A model generated the notes under the pieces. It was given only the letters and a program-made list of their open reading frames with translations, did no database searches and had not been told where the DNA came from. A program made the translations under genes and the position numbers. This document shows, in pieces, positions 34,982 through 43,753 of a stretch of DNA of 64,000 nt. Numbering within the stretch: position 1 is the stretch's first letter; each line of letters begins with the position of its first letter. The stretch comes from Amycolatopsis granulosa (GTDB lineage: Bacteria > Actinomycetota > Actinomycetes > Mycobacteriales > Pseudonocardiaceae). The stretch is from assembly GCF_011758745.1 (NCBI RefSeq), contig NZ_JAANOV010000001.1:4154001-4218000 (forward strand), in the 5' to 3' direction.

Positions 34982-35818
34982 GTGCGTTCCACAAGTAACC
35001 CAGCGTTCCGCAACCTGCCTACCGGCGGCGCGGGATACGGCTCCTACGGGCCGAACGTAGGCTTCAACCAGCCCCAGGGCATGCCCGGATACGGCATGCC
35101 GGCCGGCTACGGCGGGCCGCAGGCGCCCTCGGCCGAACGCCCCATGACGGTCGACGACGTGGTGATCAAGACCGGCGCGAGCCTGGCCACCGCGCTGGTC
35201 ACCGGCGCGCTCGCCGCCACCTGGGCGTTGTCCCAGGCCCATGCGCACGCGCTCGGCCCGGTGCTCGGGCTGATGGTCGGCGGCATGCTCGTCGGTCTCG
35301 TGCTGTCGCTGATCATGATCTTCCGGCGGAAGCCGAGCGGCCCGATGACGCTGCTGTACTCCGCGGCCGAGGGTGTCTTCCTCGGTGCGATCACCGGGCT
35401 GTTCGAGTTCATCTACCCGGGCATCGCGCTGCAGGCGATCGTCGGCACGGCGGGTGTGTTCATCACGATGCTGGTGGTCTACAAGACCGGCGCGGTGAAG
35501 GTCACGCCGAAGCTCACCAAGTGGATCATCGGTGCGACGGCCGGTGCCGCGATCCTGATGCTGTTCAACCTGGTCATGAGCCTGTTCGGGGTGAACGTCG
35601 GTCTGCGGGACGGCAGCACGCTCGCGATCATCTTCAGCCTGGTCGTGATCGGCATCGCGGCGTTCAACTTCCTGCTGGACTTCGACATGACGGACCAGAT
35701 GATCCGCCAGGGCATGCCCGCCAGGTGGGCGTGGTTCGCCGCGTTCGGCCTGATGACCACCCTGGTCTGGCTCTACCTGGAGATCCTGCGCCTGCTGTCG
35801 TACCTGCAGAACGACTAG
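34982..35818 (+). CDS. Bax inhibitor-1/YccA-family membrane protein
   Basis: A 278-residue protein with a Gly/Tyr/Pro-rich soluble N-terminus (~55 residues: GAGYGSYGPN, GMPGYGMPAGYGG) then seven transmembrane helices of the Bax-inhibitor-1/YccA fold, ending EILRLLSYLQND. Members are pH- or calcium-linked leak channels or quality-control partners of FtsH; bacterial function is poorly defined. GTG 34982 follows AGGAGG (34971-34976). Homologous to the mycobacterial gene near fadA3, as I remember it. Confidence 0.88.
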   Translation: MRSTSNPAFRNLPTGGAGYGSYGPNVGFNQPQGMPGYGMPAGYGGPQAPSAERPMTVDDVVIKTGASLATALVTGALAATWALSQAHAHALGPVLGLMVGGMLVGLVLSLIMIFRRKPSGPMTLLYSAAEGVFLGAITGLFEFIYPGIALQAIVGTAGVFITMLVVYKTGAVKVTPKLTKWIIGATAGAAILMLFNLVMSLFGVNVGLRDGSTLAIIFSLVVIGIAAFNFLLDFDMTDQMIRQGMPARWAWFAAFGLMTTLVWLYLEILRLLSYLQND

Positions 35819-35845
35819 CGGCTCCTCGGCGCTTTTCCCCATTTC

Positions 35846-35880
35846 AGGAGGACATCCGGTGACCAACCGGGTGTCCTCCT
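35846..35880. terminator. Hairpin terminator after the Bax-inhibitor gene
   Basis: 15-bp stem AGGAGGACATCCGGT (35846-35860) with ACCGGGTGTCCTCCT (35866-35880), loop GACCA, one G-U pair, then GGTTTCTGG. It ends the transcript 28 nt after the stop. Confidence 0.75.
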
Positions 35881-35979
35881 GGTTTCTGGTCACCCTCCAG
35901 TGGGGCGGTGATCGCCAAGGCGACTACACAGTGTTTGATACGAGGCGTTGTCTCGTCCCTTTACATCTGTGAGGTTCGC

Positions 35980-36717
35980 GTGAGCGTCCCCCCACCGCCG
36001 GTTCCGCCTGGAGGACAGCCGGCACCGTTCGGCAACCAGCCGCCCGCCGGCAACCAGGGCGCTCCCGGCGCGCCCGGCGGCCAGTTCGGTCCGCCGCCCG
36101 GCCAACCCGCGGGCGCCCCGCCGGCGTTCCCGCCGCCCGGTCAGTTCGGGCCACCGCCCGGGCAGCCGTTCGGCCCGCCGCCGGGCCGTCCGATGCAGCG
36201 CAAGCGCCGGCCGCTGTGGTTGCTGATCCTCGTCCCGATCGTCGTCGTCGGGCTGATCGTCGTGGCGGCCGTTGCCTTCCTGAACTCCCCGGACAGCGCC
36301 GCGGTCGGCGACTGCCTGCACATCACCGAGTTCTCGAAGAGCGGCGACCGGCCGACGAAGATCGACTGCGGTGACCAGGAGGCGAACGTCAAGGTCGGGG
36401 TGAAGCTGGACGACTCGTCGTCCAAGTGCCCCACCGGCGACTACGACACCTACAGCGTCACCGGCCGCGGCGACTACAAGCTGTGCCTGATGATCAACGC
36501 GCACGAAGGTGACTGCTTCGCCGACGTCACCTCCGACACCGCGGGTTACAAGCGCGTCCCGTGCACCGACCCGGCGGCGGAGATCGAGTTCGTGAAGATC
36601 GTCACCGGCCAGGCCGACGAGTCGGCCTGCACCGGGGTGAAGGCCGACGGCGCGGTCACCTACTCCGAGCCCGCCACAACCATGTGCGCGGTGGCGAAGA
36701 ACCGCGACGGCGCCTGA
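35980..36717 (+). CDS. LppU/SCO3897-family membrane-anchored protein
   Basis: A 245-residue protein: a Pro/Gly/Gln-rich cytoplasmic N-terminus (~75 residues with repeated FGPPPGQ), one transmembrane helix (~78-103, WLLILVPIVVVGLIVVAAVAF), and an extracytoplasmic domain of ~140 residues starting AVGDCLHI and rich in paired Cys (DC, KC, LC, DC, PC, AC, MC), typical of LppU-type proteins. GTG 35980 follows GTGAGGTTCGC. The frame upstream to 35908 lacks a start with a ribosome site. Function unknown; the Cys pattern suggests several disulfides. Confidence 0.82.
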   Translation: MSVPPPPVPPGGQPAPFGNQPPAGNQGAPGAPGGQFGPPPGQPAGAPPAFPPPGQFGPPPGQPFGPPPGRPMQRKRRPLWLLILVPIVVVGLIVVAAVAFLNSPDSAAVGDCLHITEFSKSGDRPTKIDCGDQEANVKVGVKLDDSSSKCPTGDYDTYSVTGRGDYKLCLMINAHEGDCFADVTSDTAGYKRVPCTDPAAEIEFVKIVTGQADESACTGVKADGAVTYSEPATTMCAVAKNRDGA

Positions 36718-36732
36718 TCCGGAACGCACGAG

Positions 36733-36765
36733 AAAGGGGCCCGGCATCGAGCCGGGCCCCTTTTT
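36733..36765. terminator. Canonical intrinsic terminator (bidirectional)
   Basis: GGGGCCCGGC (36736-36745), loop ATCGA, GCCGGGCCCC (36751-36760) then TTTTT; AAA on the other side gives a U-run for the convergent thiolase gene as well. The clearest rho-independent terminator in the window. Confidence 0.92.
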
Positions 36766-36783
36766 CCTGCGCTGGTGGAAGCG

Positions 36784-38004
36784 CTAGCTGAGCCGCTCGA
36801 TGACCATTGCCATGCCCTGGCCACCACCGACGCACATCGTCTCCAGGCCCCACTGCTTGTCGTGGTGCTGGAGCGAGTTGATCAGCGTCGAGGTGATGCG
36901 CGCGCCGGTCATGCCGAACGGGTGACCGACGGCGATCGCACCGCCGTTGACGTTCAGCCGGTCGATGTCGATGCCCAGGTCCCGGTACGACGGGATGACC
37001 TGCGCCGCGAACGCCTCGTTGATCTCGACCAGGTCGATGTCGCCGATCGACATCCCCGCGCGGGCCAGCGCCCGCTGCGACGCCTCGACCGGGCCGTACC
37101 CCATGATCTCCGGCGACAGGCCGGACACGCCGGTCGACACGACCCGCGCCAGCGGGGTGATCCCCAGCTGCTTCGCCTTGGTGTCGGACATGATCACCAG
37201 CGCGGCGGCGCCGTCGTTGAGCGGGCAGCAGTTGGCCGCGGTGACGCGGCCGTCGGGGCGGAACACCGGCTTCAGGCCGGACACGCCCTCCATCGTCACG
37301 CCCGGCCGGGGTCCGTCGTCCTTGGACACGACCATGCCGTCCGGCAGGGTCACCGGCGTGATGTCCTTGGCCCAGAACCCGTCCGCGATGGCCTTCTCGG
37401 CCAGGTTCTGCGATCGCACACCGAACTCGTCCATCTCCTCGCGGGAGACGTTCTTCAGGCGGGCGAGGTTCTCCGCGGTCTGGCCCATCGCGATGTAGAC
37501 GTCGGGCACCTCGCCGTTCTCGCGCGGGTCGACCCAGGTGTCACTGCCCTCGGCGGCGACCTTCGCGGTGCGGGCCTCGGCGTCGGCGAAGAGGGGGTTG
37601 TGCGTGTCGGGCCAGGAGTCCGAGCTGCCCTTCGCGAACCGCGACACGGTCTCCACACCCGCGGAGATGAACACGTCACCCTCGCCGGCCTTGATCGCGT
37701 GCAGCGCCATCCGGGTGGTCTGCAGGCTGGAGGAGCAGTAGCGGGTGATGGTGCACCCGGGCAGGTGGTCGTACCCGAGCTGGACCGCGACGGCGCGGCC
37801 CATGTTGAAGCCCTGCTCGCCACCGGGCAGGCCGCAGCCGAGCATGAGGTCGTCGATGTCCTTCGGGTCCAGCTGCGGGACCTTGTCCAGCGCGGCGCGG
37901 ACCATCTGGACGGTCAGGTCGTCCGGCCGGATGCTCACCAGCGAGCCCTTCCCGGCGCGGCCGATCGGCGAACGCGCCGCGGAGACGATGACGGCTTCAG
38001 GCAT
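36784..38004 (-). CDS. Acetyl-CoA acetyltransferase/thiolase (FadA3-like)
   Basis: A 406-residue thiolase catalysing CoA-dependent cleavage of 3-ketoacyl-CoA, or its reverse. Catalytic Cys90 in TRYCSSSLQT, the INEAFA block, GHPFGMTGAR with the catalytic His, and C-terminal CVGGGQG with the second Cys are present. Gene position upstream of cbs/pra/metB matches fadA3 in mycobacteria. It is preceded by a bidirectional terminator at its 3' side. Confidence 0.93.
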   Translation of the reverse strand: MPEAVIVSAARSPIGRAGKGSLVSIRPDDLTVQMVRAALDKVPQLDPKDIDDLMLGCGLPGGEQGFNMGRAVAVQLGYDHLPGCTITRYCSSSLQTTRMALHAIKAGEGDVFISAGVETVSRFAKGSSDSWPDTHNPLFADAEARTAKVAAEGSDTWVDPRENGEVPDVYIAMGQTAENLARLKNVSREEMDEFGVRSQNLAEKAIADGFWAKDITPVTLPDGMVVSKDDGPRPGVTMEGVSGLKPVFRPDGRVTAANCCPLNDGAAALVIMSDTKAKQLGITPLARVVSTGVSGLSPEIMGYGPVEASQRALARAGMSIGDIDLVEINEAFAAQVIPSYRDLGIDIDRLNVNGGAIAVGHPFGMTGARITSTLINSLQHHDKQWGLETMCVGGGQGMAMVIERLS

Positions 38005-38113
38005 GGCGGGACACTCCTTCGGGTCGGGCTAAGCGCGTGCTTACCCACATCCTGCACCCTGGGAGCGCGCGGTCAAACCCCTGCGCGACCTCCGCCACCC
38101 TTACTCTGGGGGC

Positions 38114-39484
38114 GTGGACTACGTCGAGCACATCGCAGACCTCGTGGGCAACACCCCGCTGGTCAAGCTGAACTCCCTCGCCGAGGGCCTGGCACCGCTC
38201 GTGCTGGCGAAGGTGGAGTACTTCAACCCGGGCGGCAGCGTGAAGGACCGGATCGCGCTGCGGATGGTCGAAGCCGCCGAAGCCTCGGGTGAGCTGCGGC
38301 CCGGCGGCACCATCGTGGAACCGACCTCCGGCAACACCGGGGTCGGCCTGGCGATGGTCGCCCAGCGCAAGGGCTACAAGTGCGTCTTCGTCTGCCCGGA
38401 CAAGGTGAGCGAGGACAAGCGCAACGTGCTCAAGGCGTACGGCGCCCGCGTGGTCGTGTGCCCGACGGCCGTGCCGCCCGAGCACCCGGATTCCTACTAC
38501 TCCGTCTCCGACCGGCTGGTGCGGGAGATCGAGGGCGCCTGGAAGCCCAACCAGTACGCCAACAAGGAGAACCCGGCGAGCCACTACCACTCGACCGGCC
38601 CGGAGATCTGGCAGCAGACCGAGGGCAGGATCACCCACTTCGTGGCGGGTGTGGGCACCGGCGGCACGATCTCCGGTACCGGCCGTTACCTCAAGGAGGC
38701 GTCGCAGGGCCGGGTGCGGGTGATCGGCGCCGATCCCGAGGGTTCGGTCTACTCCGGCGGCACCGGCCGTCCCTACCTGGTCGAGGGCGTCGGCGAGGAC
38801 TTCTGGCCGGACACCTACGACCGCGGCATCGCCGACGAGATCATCTCCGTCTCCGATGCCGAGTCCTTCTCGACCACCCGTCGCCTCGCCCTGGAGGAGG
38901 GGCTGCTGGTCGGCGGCTCGTGCGGGATGGCCGTCGCCGCCGCGCTCCAGCTCGCGCAACGACTCGGCCCGGACGACGTGGTCGTGGTCCTCCTGCCCGA
39001 CGGCGGCCGCGGCTACCTGGGCAAGGTGTTCAACGACCAGTGGATGGCCGGCTACGGCTTCCTCGAGCCGGACTCCTCCGGCGCCACCGTCGGCGACGTG
39101 CTCCGCGCCAAGACCGGGTCGCTGCCCGACCTCGTCCACACGCACCCGAACGAGACGGTCGCCGAGGCCGTCGCCATCCTGTCCGAGTTCGACGTGAGCC
39201 AGATGCCGGTCGTCAGCGCCGAGCCGCCGGTGATGGCGGGCGAGGTGGTCGGCGCGGTCAACGAGCGGGAGCTGCTGGAGGCCCTGTTCACCGGGAAGGC
39301 CCAGCTCGCGGACCGGCTGGACAAGCACATGTCACCGCCGCTGCCGACGATCGGCGCGAGCGAGGGCGTCGGCGCCGCGATGAAGGCGTTGTCCGGCGCC
39401 GATGGCGCGCTCGTCCTGGTCGACGGGAAGCCCGCCGGCGTGCTGACCAGGCACGACCTCCTGGGCTTCCTCGCCGGACGCTGA
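38114..39484 (+). CDS. cbs: Cystathionine beta-synthase
   Basis: A 456-residue PLP enzyme condensing homocysteine and serine to cystathionine (reverse transsulfuration). PLP Lys44 in [21 protein letters not shown] and the glycine loop [13 protein letters not shown] bind cofactor. The last ~120 residues are a Bateman module of two CBS motifs ([27 protein letters not shown]). GTG 38114 comes six nt after TACTCT (38102-38107): leaderless. With metB 2.6 kb downstream it links methionine and cysteine metabolism and hence mycothiol supply. Confidence 0.94.
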   Translation: MDYVEHIADLVGNTPLVKLNSLAEGLAPLVLAKVEYFNPGGSVKDRIALRMVEAAEASGELRPGGTIVEPTSGNTGVGLAMVAQRKGYKCVFVCPDKVSEDKRNVLKAYGARVVVCPTAVPPEHPDSYYSVSDRLVREIEGAWKPNQYANKENPASHYHSTGPEIWQQTEGRITHFVAGVGTGGTISGTGRYLKEASQGRVRVIGADPEGSVYSGGTGRPYLVEGVGEDFWPDTYDRGIADEIISVSDAESFSTTRRLALEEGLLVGGSCGMAVAAALQLAQRLGPDDVVVVLLPDGGRGYLGKVFNDQWMAGYGFLEPDSSGATVGDVLRAKTGSLPDLVHTHPNETVAEAVAILSEFDVSQMPVVSAEPPVMAGEVVGAVNERELLEALFTGKAQLADRLDKHMSPPLPTIGASEGVGAAMKALSGADGALVLVDGKPAGVLTRHDLLGFLAGR

Positions 39485-39611
39485 ACCGGGTTTCATCGCG
39501 CGGAACTGCCGGGGCGTTACGAGCGTCCATGAGTCGTATCCGATAGCGTGTGGCCACCCAGACCAACGTGAACACGTACTGTCAGTCCTCTCGAGGGGGT
39601 TCAAGACCCAC

Positions 39612-41012
39612 ATGAGCGCTCCGCAGCCGCCGAACCAGCCGTGGGGTGGCGGTCAGCCGCCTCAGGGCCCGCCGAGCGGTCCCCAGCAACAGCCAGACAA
39701 CCCGTTCGGCTCCTCCGAACCGACCCAGGTCGTGCAGCCCGGCGAGTCGCAGCAGCCGTCCGAGGGCGGTTCGTTCGGTGAGACCGCGGAGCCGACTCAG
39801 GTGGTGCAGCCCGATGGCGACCCGAACGCCACGCAGAAGGTCAACCCGGGGGAGTCGTCGGGCGCGGAGTCCACGCAGCTGATGCCCCCGGGCGCGCAGT
39901 CGCCCGCCATCCCGTACTCCCCGCCGCCGAGCGCGGCCGACAACCCGGGCGCGGTGAACCCGCAGCAGGGCTTCGCGCAGCAGGGTTTCGGCCAGCAGGG
40001 CTTCGGTCAGCAGCAGCCCGGGTTCGGGCAGCAGCAGCCCGGTCCGTACGGCCAGCCGCCGCAGGGCTACGGCCCGCCCTCGCAGCCCGGCGGCTTCGCG
40101 CAGCCGACGCAGAATTTCGCGACGCCGGGTTACGGCGGGCCGGGTGGCGGCGCCGGGAACAACGCGCTGTTCGGTTACCTCGCCGGTGGTGTCGCCGCGC
40201 TGCTGGGCCTGATCGCCGCCATCCTGGTGCTGGTCGACTTCGGTGACGCGAGCAATTACGCCAAGCTCTACGACACCGTCAAGGAGCAGGCCTCGAACCT
40301 CGGGCTGCCGAGTCCGGGCCTGATCTGGTTCTACCTGATCATGATCTTGGTCGGCTCCCTCGCGGCGCTGGCCGGTGGTGTGCTCATCGCGCTGGCCGGC
40401 CGGGTCAGCGCCACGCTCCGGAAGATCGCACCGATCCTGACCGCGGTCGGCGGCGTCCTGTTGCTGCTGTTCGCCATCCTCTTCATGACCGCGTTCCCGA
40501 GCCGCGTCGACGTGCCCGGCAAGGCGATCATGTACCTGATCTTCGGGATCATCCTGCTGGTGATCGGCGCCCTGGGCCTCGTCCCGGCGACGAAGCAGTT
40601 CGTCGGCCTCGGCGAGGGTGGCGGCCGGCAGGCCGGCCCGGGCGGTTTCGGTGGCCCCGGCGGGTTCGGTGGCCCCGGCGGTTTCGGTGGCCCGCCGAGC
40701 GGCGGGTTCCCGCAGCCCGGTCACCCGGGTCAGTTCGGGCAGCCGCAGTACGGTCAGCCGGGCGGGCCGAACCCGGCCAGCGGTGGTTTCCCGCAGCCCG
40801 GCCAGTACGGCCAGCAGCCCGGCCAGCCGGGGCAGTACGGCCAGCCTGGTCAGTACGGCCAGGGCCAGCCGGGTCAGTACGGCCAGCAGCCCGGTTACGG
40901 CCAGCCGCAGCCCGGCCAGTACGGGCAGCAGCCCGGTTACGGCCAGCCGCAGCAGCCGCAGCAGCCGGGTCCCTACGGGCAGCCCGGTCAGCAGCCGCCG
41001 CAGCAGTGGTGA
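39612..41012 (+). CDS. Pra-like Pro/Gln-rich tetraspan membrane protein
   Basis: A 466-residue protein corresponding in position to the mycobacterial proline-rich antigen gene. The N-terminal ~185 residues are disordered and contain four TQ units ([37 protein letters not shown]), then Gln/Phe/Gly repeats. The centre (~185-340) holds four transmembrane helices. The C-terminal ~125 residues are dense [14 protein letters not shown] repeats. ATG 39612 follows GAGGGGGTTC-. Prion-like flanks suggest condensate or polymer behaviour; the TQ motifs resemble Ser/Thr-kinase/FHA sites. Function unknown. Confidence 0.8.
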   Translation: MSAPQPPNQPWGGGQPPQGPPSGPQQQPDNPFGSSEPTQVVQPGESQQPSEGGSFGETAEPTQVVQPDGDPNATQKVNPGESSGAESTQLMPPGAQSPAIPYSPPPSAADNPGAVNPQQGFAQQGFGQQGFGQQQPGFGQQQPGPYGQPPQGYGPPSQPGGFAQPTQNFATPGYGGPGGGAGNNALFGYLAGGVAALLGLIAAILVLVDFGDASNYAKLYDTVKEQASNLGLPSPGLIWFYLIMILVGSLAALAGGVLIALAGRVSATLRKIAPILTAVGGVLLLLFAILFMTAFPSRVDVPGKAIMYLIFGIILLVIGALGLVPATKQFVGLGEGGGRQAGPGGFGGPGGFGGPGGFGGPPSGGFPQPGHPGQFGQPQYGQPGGPNPASGGFPQPGQYGQQPGQPGQYGQPGQYGQGQPGQYGQQPGYGQPQPGQYGQQPGYGQPQQPQQPGPYGQPGQQPPQQW

Positions 41013-41031
41013 TCCGCTGAGTTCTCCCGTC

Positions 41032-41060
41032 GATGCCCCCGGCCCGGTGCCGGGGGCATC
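41032..41060. terminator. Hairpin terminator after the Pra-like gene
   Basis: 12-bp perfect stem GATGCCCCCGGC (41032-41043) / GCCGGGGGCATC (41049-41060), loop CCGGT, followed by GTCTTGTG. Confidence 0.75.
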
Positions 41061-41141
41061 GTCTTGTGCCCGGCTGGTGCCGGCCCCCGTGCCGGCGTCG
41101 CTAGGGTGAGCGCCGACCCGATCCGATTCCATGGGGGCGCC

Positions 41142-41606
41142 GTGACCAGACGCGACGACCACGAGCCGCGTCCCAGTGCCGTGACCGCCACCCTCGCCGG
41201 CGTCCTCGGGCTGGTCCTCGCCGGTGTGCTGGGGTACCTGCCGTTGAAGTTCTTCGTCGACTACGGCTTCGCCGGGATGGACGGCAAGGTGCGCGTCGTG
41301 CTCGTGATCTATTCGGCGGCCGCGCTGGTGCTGCTGGTGGGCGCGCTGGCGACGTTCTTCCGGGCGGTCGCCGGTGCGGTGCTGCTGCTGGCGGGCGGTC
41401 TGCTCGCGGTCGCCGCGGTGGTCGGCGAACCGGTCCTGCTCTACCCCGGCTACTTCGGGGCCTTCTTCGCGGAAATGTTCCGCTTCGCGCCCGACGACGC
41501 GTTCGTGCGGGTCGGTGCCGCGGTCGGCGGCCCGGTCGTGTTCGTGCTCGCGGTGCTTCCCGGCACCTTCCGGTATCTCCGGTACCGCCCGGCTGGTAGT
41601 TGGTAG
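41142..41606 (+). CDS. Small four-helix membrane protein (first of a pair)
   Basis: A 154-residue multi-pass membrane protein with about four hydrophobic helices (GVLGLVLAGVLGYLPLKFF; VLVIYSAAALVLLVGALATFF; AVLLLAGGLLAVAAVVG; PVVFVLAVLPGTF). GTG at 41142 is chosen because GGGGG lies just upstream and a TAGGGT -10-like hexamer (41102-41107) would give a ~28-nt leader; a GTG at 41106 is an alternative. Its stop overlaps the start of the next, similar-sized membrane protein (TAGTG). Function unknown. Confidence 0.65.
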   Translation: MTRRDDHEPRPSAVTATLAGVLGLVLAGVLGYLPLKFFVDYGFAGMDGKVRVVLVIYSAAALVLLVGALATFFRAVAGAVLLLAGGLLAVAAVVGEPVLLYPGYFGAFFAEMFRFAPDDAFVRVGAAVGGPVVFVLAVLPGTFRYLRYRPAGSW

Positions 41607-42061
41607 TGGTGACCTTTCCGTCCCATCCCGAAGCCGCCGCGACCTCCCGGGGCGGCGGCACCGGCATCACCGCCGCGATCCTGGCCCTCCTCGGTGGCCT
41701 GTTCCACCTGATCGGCGTGGCCGGTGGGGCGGTGATGCTCGCCGGCGACGACGATCTGGCGCGTGGGCTGCTCACGTTCGCCACGCACCTGGTGCTCGCC
41801 GCGGCCCTCCTCACCGGCGGGGTCGGGCTGATCCTGCCCAGGGAGTTCGGCCGCGCCGCGACCATCGCCGGGTCGGCCGCGGCGCTCACGGTGTACCTGC
41901 TGGTGCTGGTGCTCGGCGCGTTCGGCGTGTACTTCCTCGGGCTGGTCGACGGGGACGTGCCGCTGGTCTACGTCGCCGTGTTGTGCGTCCCGGCGGCCGG
42001 CACGCTGGTGCTGGCGAGCCTGCCGCCCACCGGGCGGTGGGTGGCGCGCGGCTGGTCGTAG
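41606..42061 (+). CDS. Small four-helix membrane protein (second of a pair)
   Basis: A 151-residue membrane protein starting at GTG 41606, one nt inside the previous stop codon. About four helices: ITAAILALLGGLFHLIGVAGG, ARGLLTFATHLVLAAALLTGG, ATIAGSAAALTVYLLVLVLG, LVYVAVLCVPAAGTLVLASL. It resembles its neighbour in size and layout, possibly an ancient tandem duplication. Its stop TAG is also the start of a TAGGCT hexamer serving metB. Confidence 0.65.
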   Translation: MVTFPSHPEAAATSRGGGTGITAAILALLGGLFHLIGVAGGAVMLAGDDDLARGLLTFATHLVLAAALLTGGVGLILPREFGRAATIAGSAAALTVYLLVLVLGAFGVYFLGLVDGDVPLVYVAVLCVPAAGTLVLASLPPTGRWVARGWS

Positions 42062-42070
42062 GCTGGGGCA

Positions 42071-43228
42071 ATGACCCACGACCTCTCCTCCGCAGGCTTC
42101 GAGACACGCGCCATCCACGCAGGTCAGGAGCCTGACCCGCGGACGGGTGCGGTCATCGTGCCGATCTACCAGACCTCGACCTACGCGCAGGACGGTGTCG
42201 GCGCCACCCGCGAGGGTGACTACGAGTACTCGCGCACGGCGAACCCGACGCGCACCGCGCTGGAGGAGGCGCTCGCGTCGCTGGAGGGTGCCCGGCACGG
42301 CCTGGCGTTCGCGTCCGGCATGGCCGCCACCGACGCGGTGCTGCGGACCGTGCTGCGCCCGGGCGACCACCTGGTCCTGGGCAACGACGCGTACGGCGGC
42401 ACGTTCCGGCTGATCGACAAGGTCCTCAAGCTGTGGGGCGTCGAGTACGGGATCGCGGACCTGTCGAACGCGGACGAGGTGGGTGCCGCGGTCCGGCCCG
42501 AGACGAAGCTGATCTGGTGCGAGTCGCCGTCCAACCCGCTGCTGGGCATCGCGGACCTGGCGGTGCTGGCGGAGATCGCGCACGGCGCCGGCGCCCGGCT
42601 CGTCGTGGACAACACCTTCGCCACGCCCTACCTGCAGACGCCGCTGGCGCTCGGGGCGGACATCGTCGTGCACTCGACCACGAAGTACCTCGGCGGCCAC
42701 TCGGACGTCGTCGGCGGCGCGGTGCTCACCAACGAGGACGAGCTGCGGGAGAACCTGTTCTTCCTGCGCAACGCGGCCGGCGCGGTGCCCGGTCCGTTCG
42801 ATGCCTGGCTGACCCTGCGTGGCCTCAAGACGCTCGCCGTCCGGATGGACCGGCACTGCGACAACGCCGAGCAGATCGCCGAGATGCTGGTGGCGCACCC
42901 GAAGGTCGCCGAGGTCTATTACCCGGGCCTGCCCGGCCACGCCGGCCACGACCTCGCAGCCAAGCAGATGCGCCGGTTCGGTGGCATGGTCTCCTTCCGC
43001 CACGCCGACGGCCGTCAGGCCGCCCTGGACACCGCGGCGCGCACGTCGCTGTTCATCCTGGCCGAGTCGCTCGGCGGCATTGAATCGCTCATCGAGCACC
43101 CGGGCCAGATGACGCACGCGAGTGTCGTCGGTTCGATGCTCCAGGTGCCGGAGGACCTGCTGCGGTTGTCCGTGGGCATCGAGGACGCCCGCGACCTGAG
43201 CGACGACCTCCGCTCCGCACTGGGCTAG
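42071..43228 (+). CDS. metB: Cystathionine gamma-synthase / gamma-lyase family
   Basis: A 385-residue Cys/Met metabolism PLP enzyme. PLP Lys205 in HSTTKYLGGHSDV, YEYSRTANPTR near 51, FASGMAATDA near 80 and SLGGIESLIEHPGQMTHAS near the end are family hallmarks. It would condense O-acyl-homoserine with cysteine, or act as gamma-lyase; assignment as MetB follows gene order. ATG 42071 lies six nt after TAGGCT (42059-42064), leaderless. Confidence 0.93.
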   Translation: MTHDLSSAGFETRAIHAGQEPDPRTGAVIVPIYQTSTYAQDGVGATREGDYEYSRTANPTRTALEEALASLEGARHGLAFASGMAATDAVLRTVLRPGDHLVLGNDAYGGTFRLIDKVLKLWGVEYGIADLSNADEVGAAVRPETKLIWCESPSNPLLGIADLAVLAEIAHGAGARLVVDNTFATPYLQTPLALGADIVVHSTTKYLGGHSDVVGGAVLTNEDELRENLFFLRNAAGAVPGPFDAWLTLRGLKTLAVRMDRHCDNAEQIAEMLVAHPKVAEVYYPGLPGHAGHDLAAKQMRRFGGMVSFRHADGRQAALDTAARTSLFILAESLGGIESLIEHPGQMTHASVVGSMLQVPEDLLRLSVGIEDARDLSDDLRSALG

Positions 43229-43407
43229 GTGCACTCGGCCGTCGGGTTCGCGGCGATGCCGCGCCCGGTGGTGAGGTGGCCGGTCTGGGTGGTGTGTTAG
43301 CTGCTCCGGGCCGGTTGTGGCACAAGAAACCAGCGCGACGAGCCGGCGGACTTCCCTGGCTGCGCGCCGGAGGCGTTCGGCCGCCGGTGCACGGCACGCC
43401 GGGAATG

Positions 43408-43689
43408 TCAGGGGCGGTAGTTGTTCAGCTCCGCGGTTTTCGCCTCGCCCGGCGTGGTGCCGGTGCGGATCCTGTGCAGGTCCGACGGGTCGACGCAGCC
43501 GCCGACCAGTTCGACGTAGTTGTCGTGGCGGATGTACTGGCCGGGATCGCCGCAGCCGGCCCGGTCCACCGTGTAGACGGCCGCGCCGGTGAGGGCCAGC
43601 GCCGACGTCACGCCCGCGACCAGCGGCAGCAGCCCGGCCGCACGCGTGGCACGCCGGACTCTGCTGCCCGTTTCGCTCCGCGCTGGCAT
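43408..43689 (-). CDS. Small membrane-anchored secreted-type protein
   Basis: A 93-residue protein I do not recognise. ATG 43689 follows GGGAGTAGCC. One N-terminal hydrophobic segment (~20-38, LLPLVAGVTSALALTGAAVYT) acts as signal or anchor; the extracytoplasmic ~50 residues contain two Cys (RAGCGDPG and GGCVDPSD) spaced for a disulfide. Upstream in-frame sequence overlaps the divergent ilvA start. A degraded AACACGC-type unit lies in the 180-nt gap on its 3' side (near 43288-43305). Confidence 0.6.
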   Translation of the reverse strand: MPARSETGSRVRRATRAAGLLPLVAGVTSALALTGAAVYTVDRAGCGDPGQYIRHDNYVELVGGCVDPSDLHRIRTGTTPGEAKTAELNNYRP

Positions 43690-43753
43690 GGCTACTCCCG
43701 ATTCGCCGTCCTGACCGGCTCCAGGGTACCGAAACCGCCGAAGCGGGAGTGGC

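Noticed and set aside
40620..41010. Tandem CAG/GGC-rich repeats as a CRISPR array or minisatellite
   Set aside because: In-frame QPGQYGQ codons of the Pra-like protein; no regular spacers.
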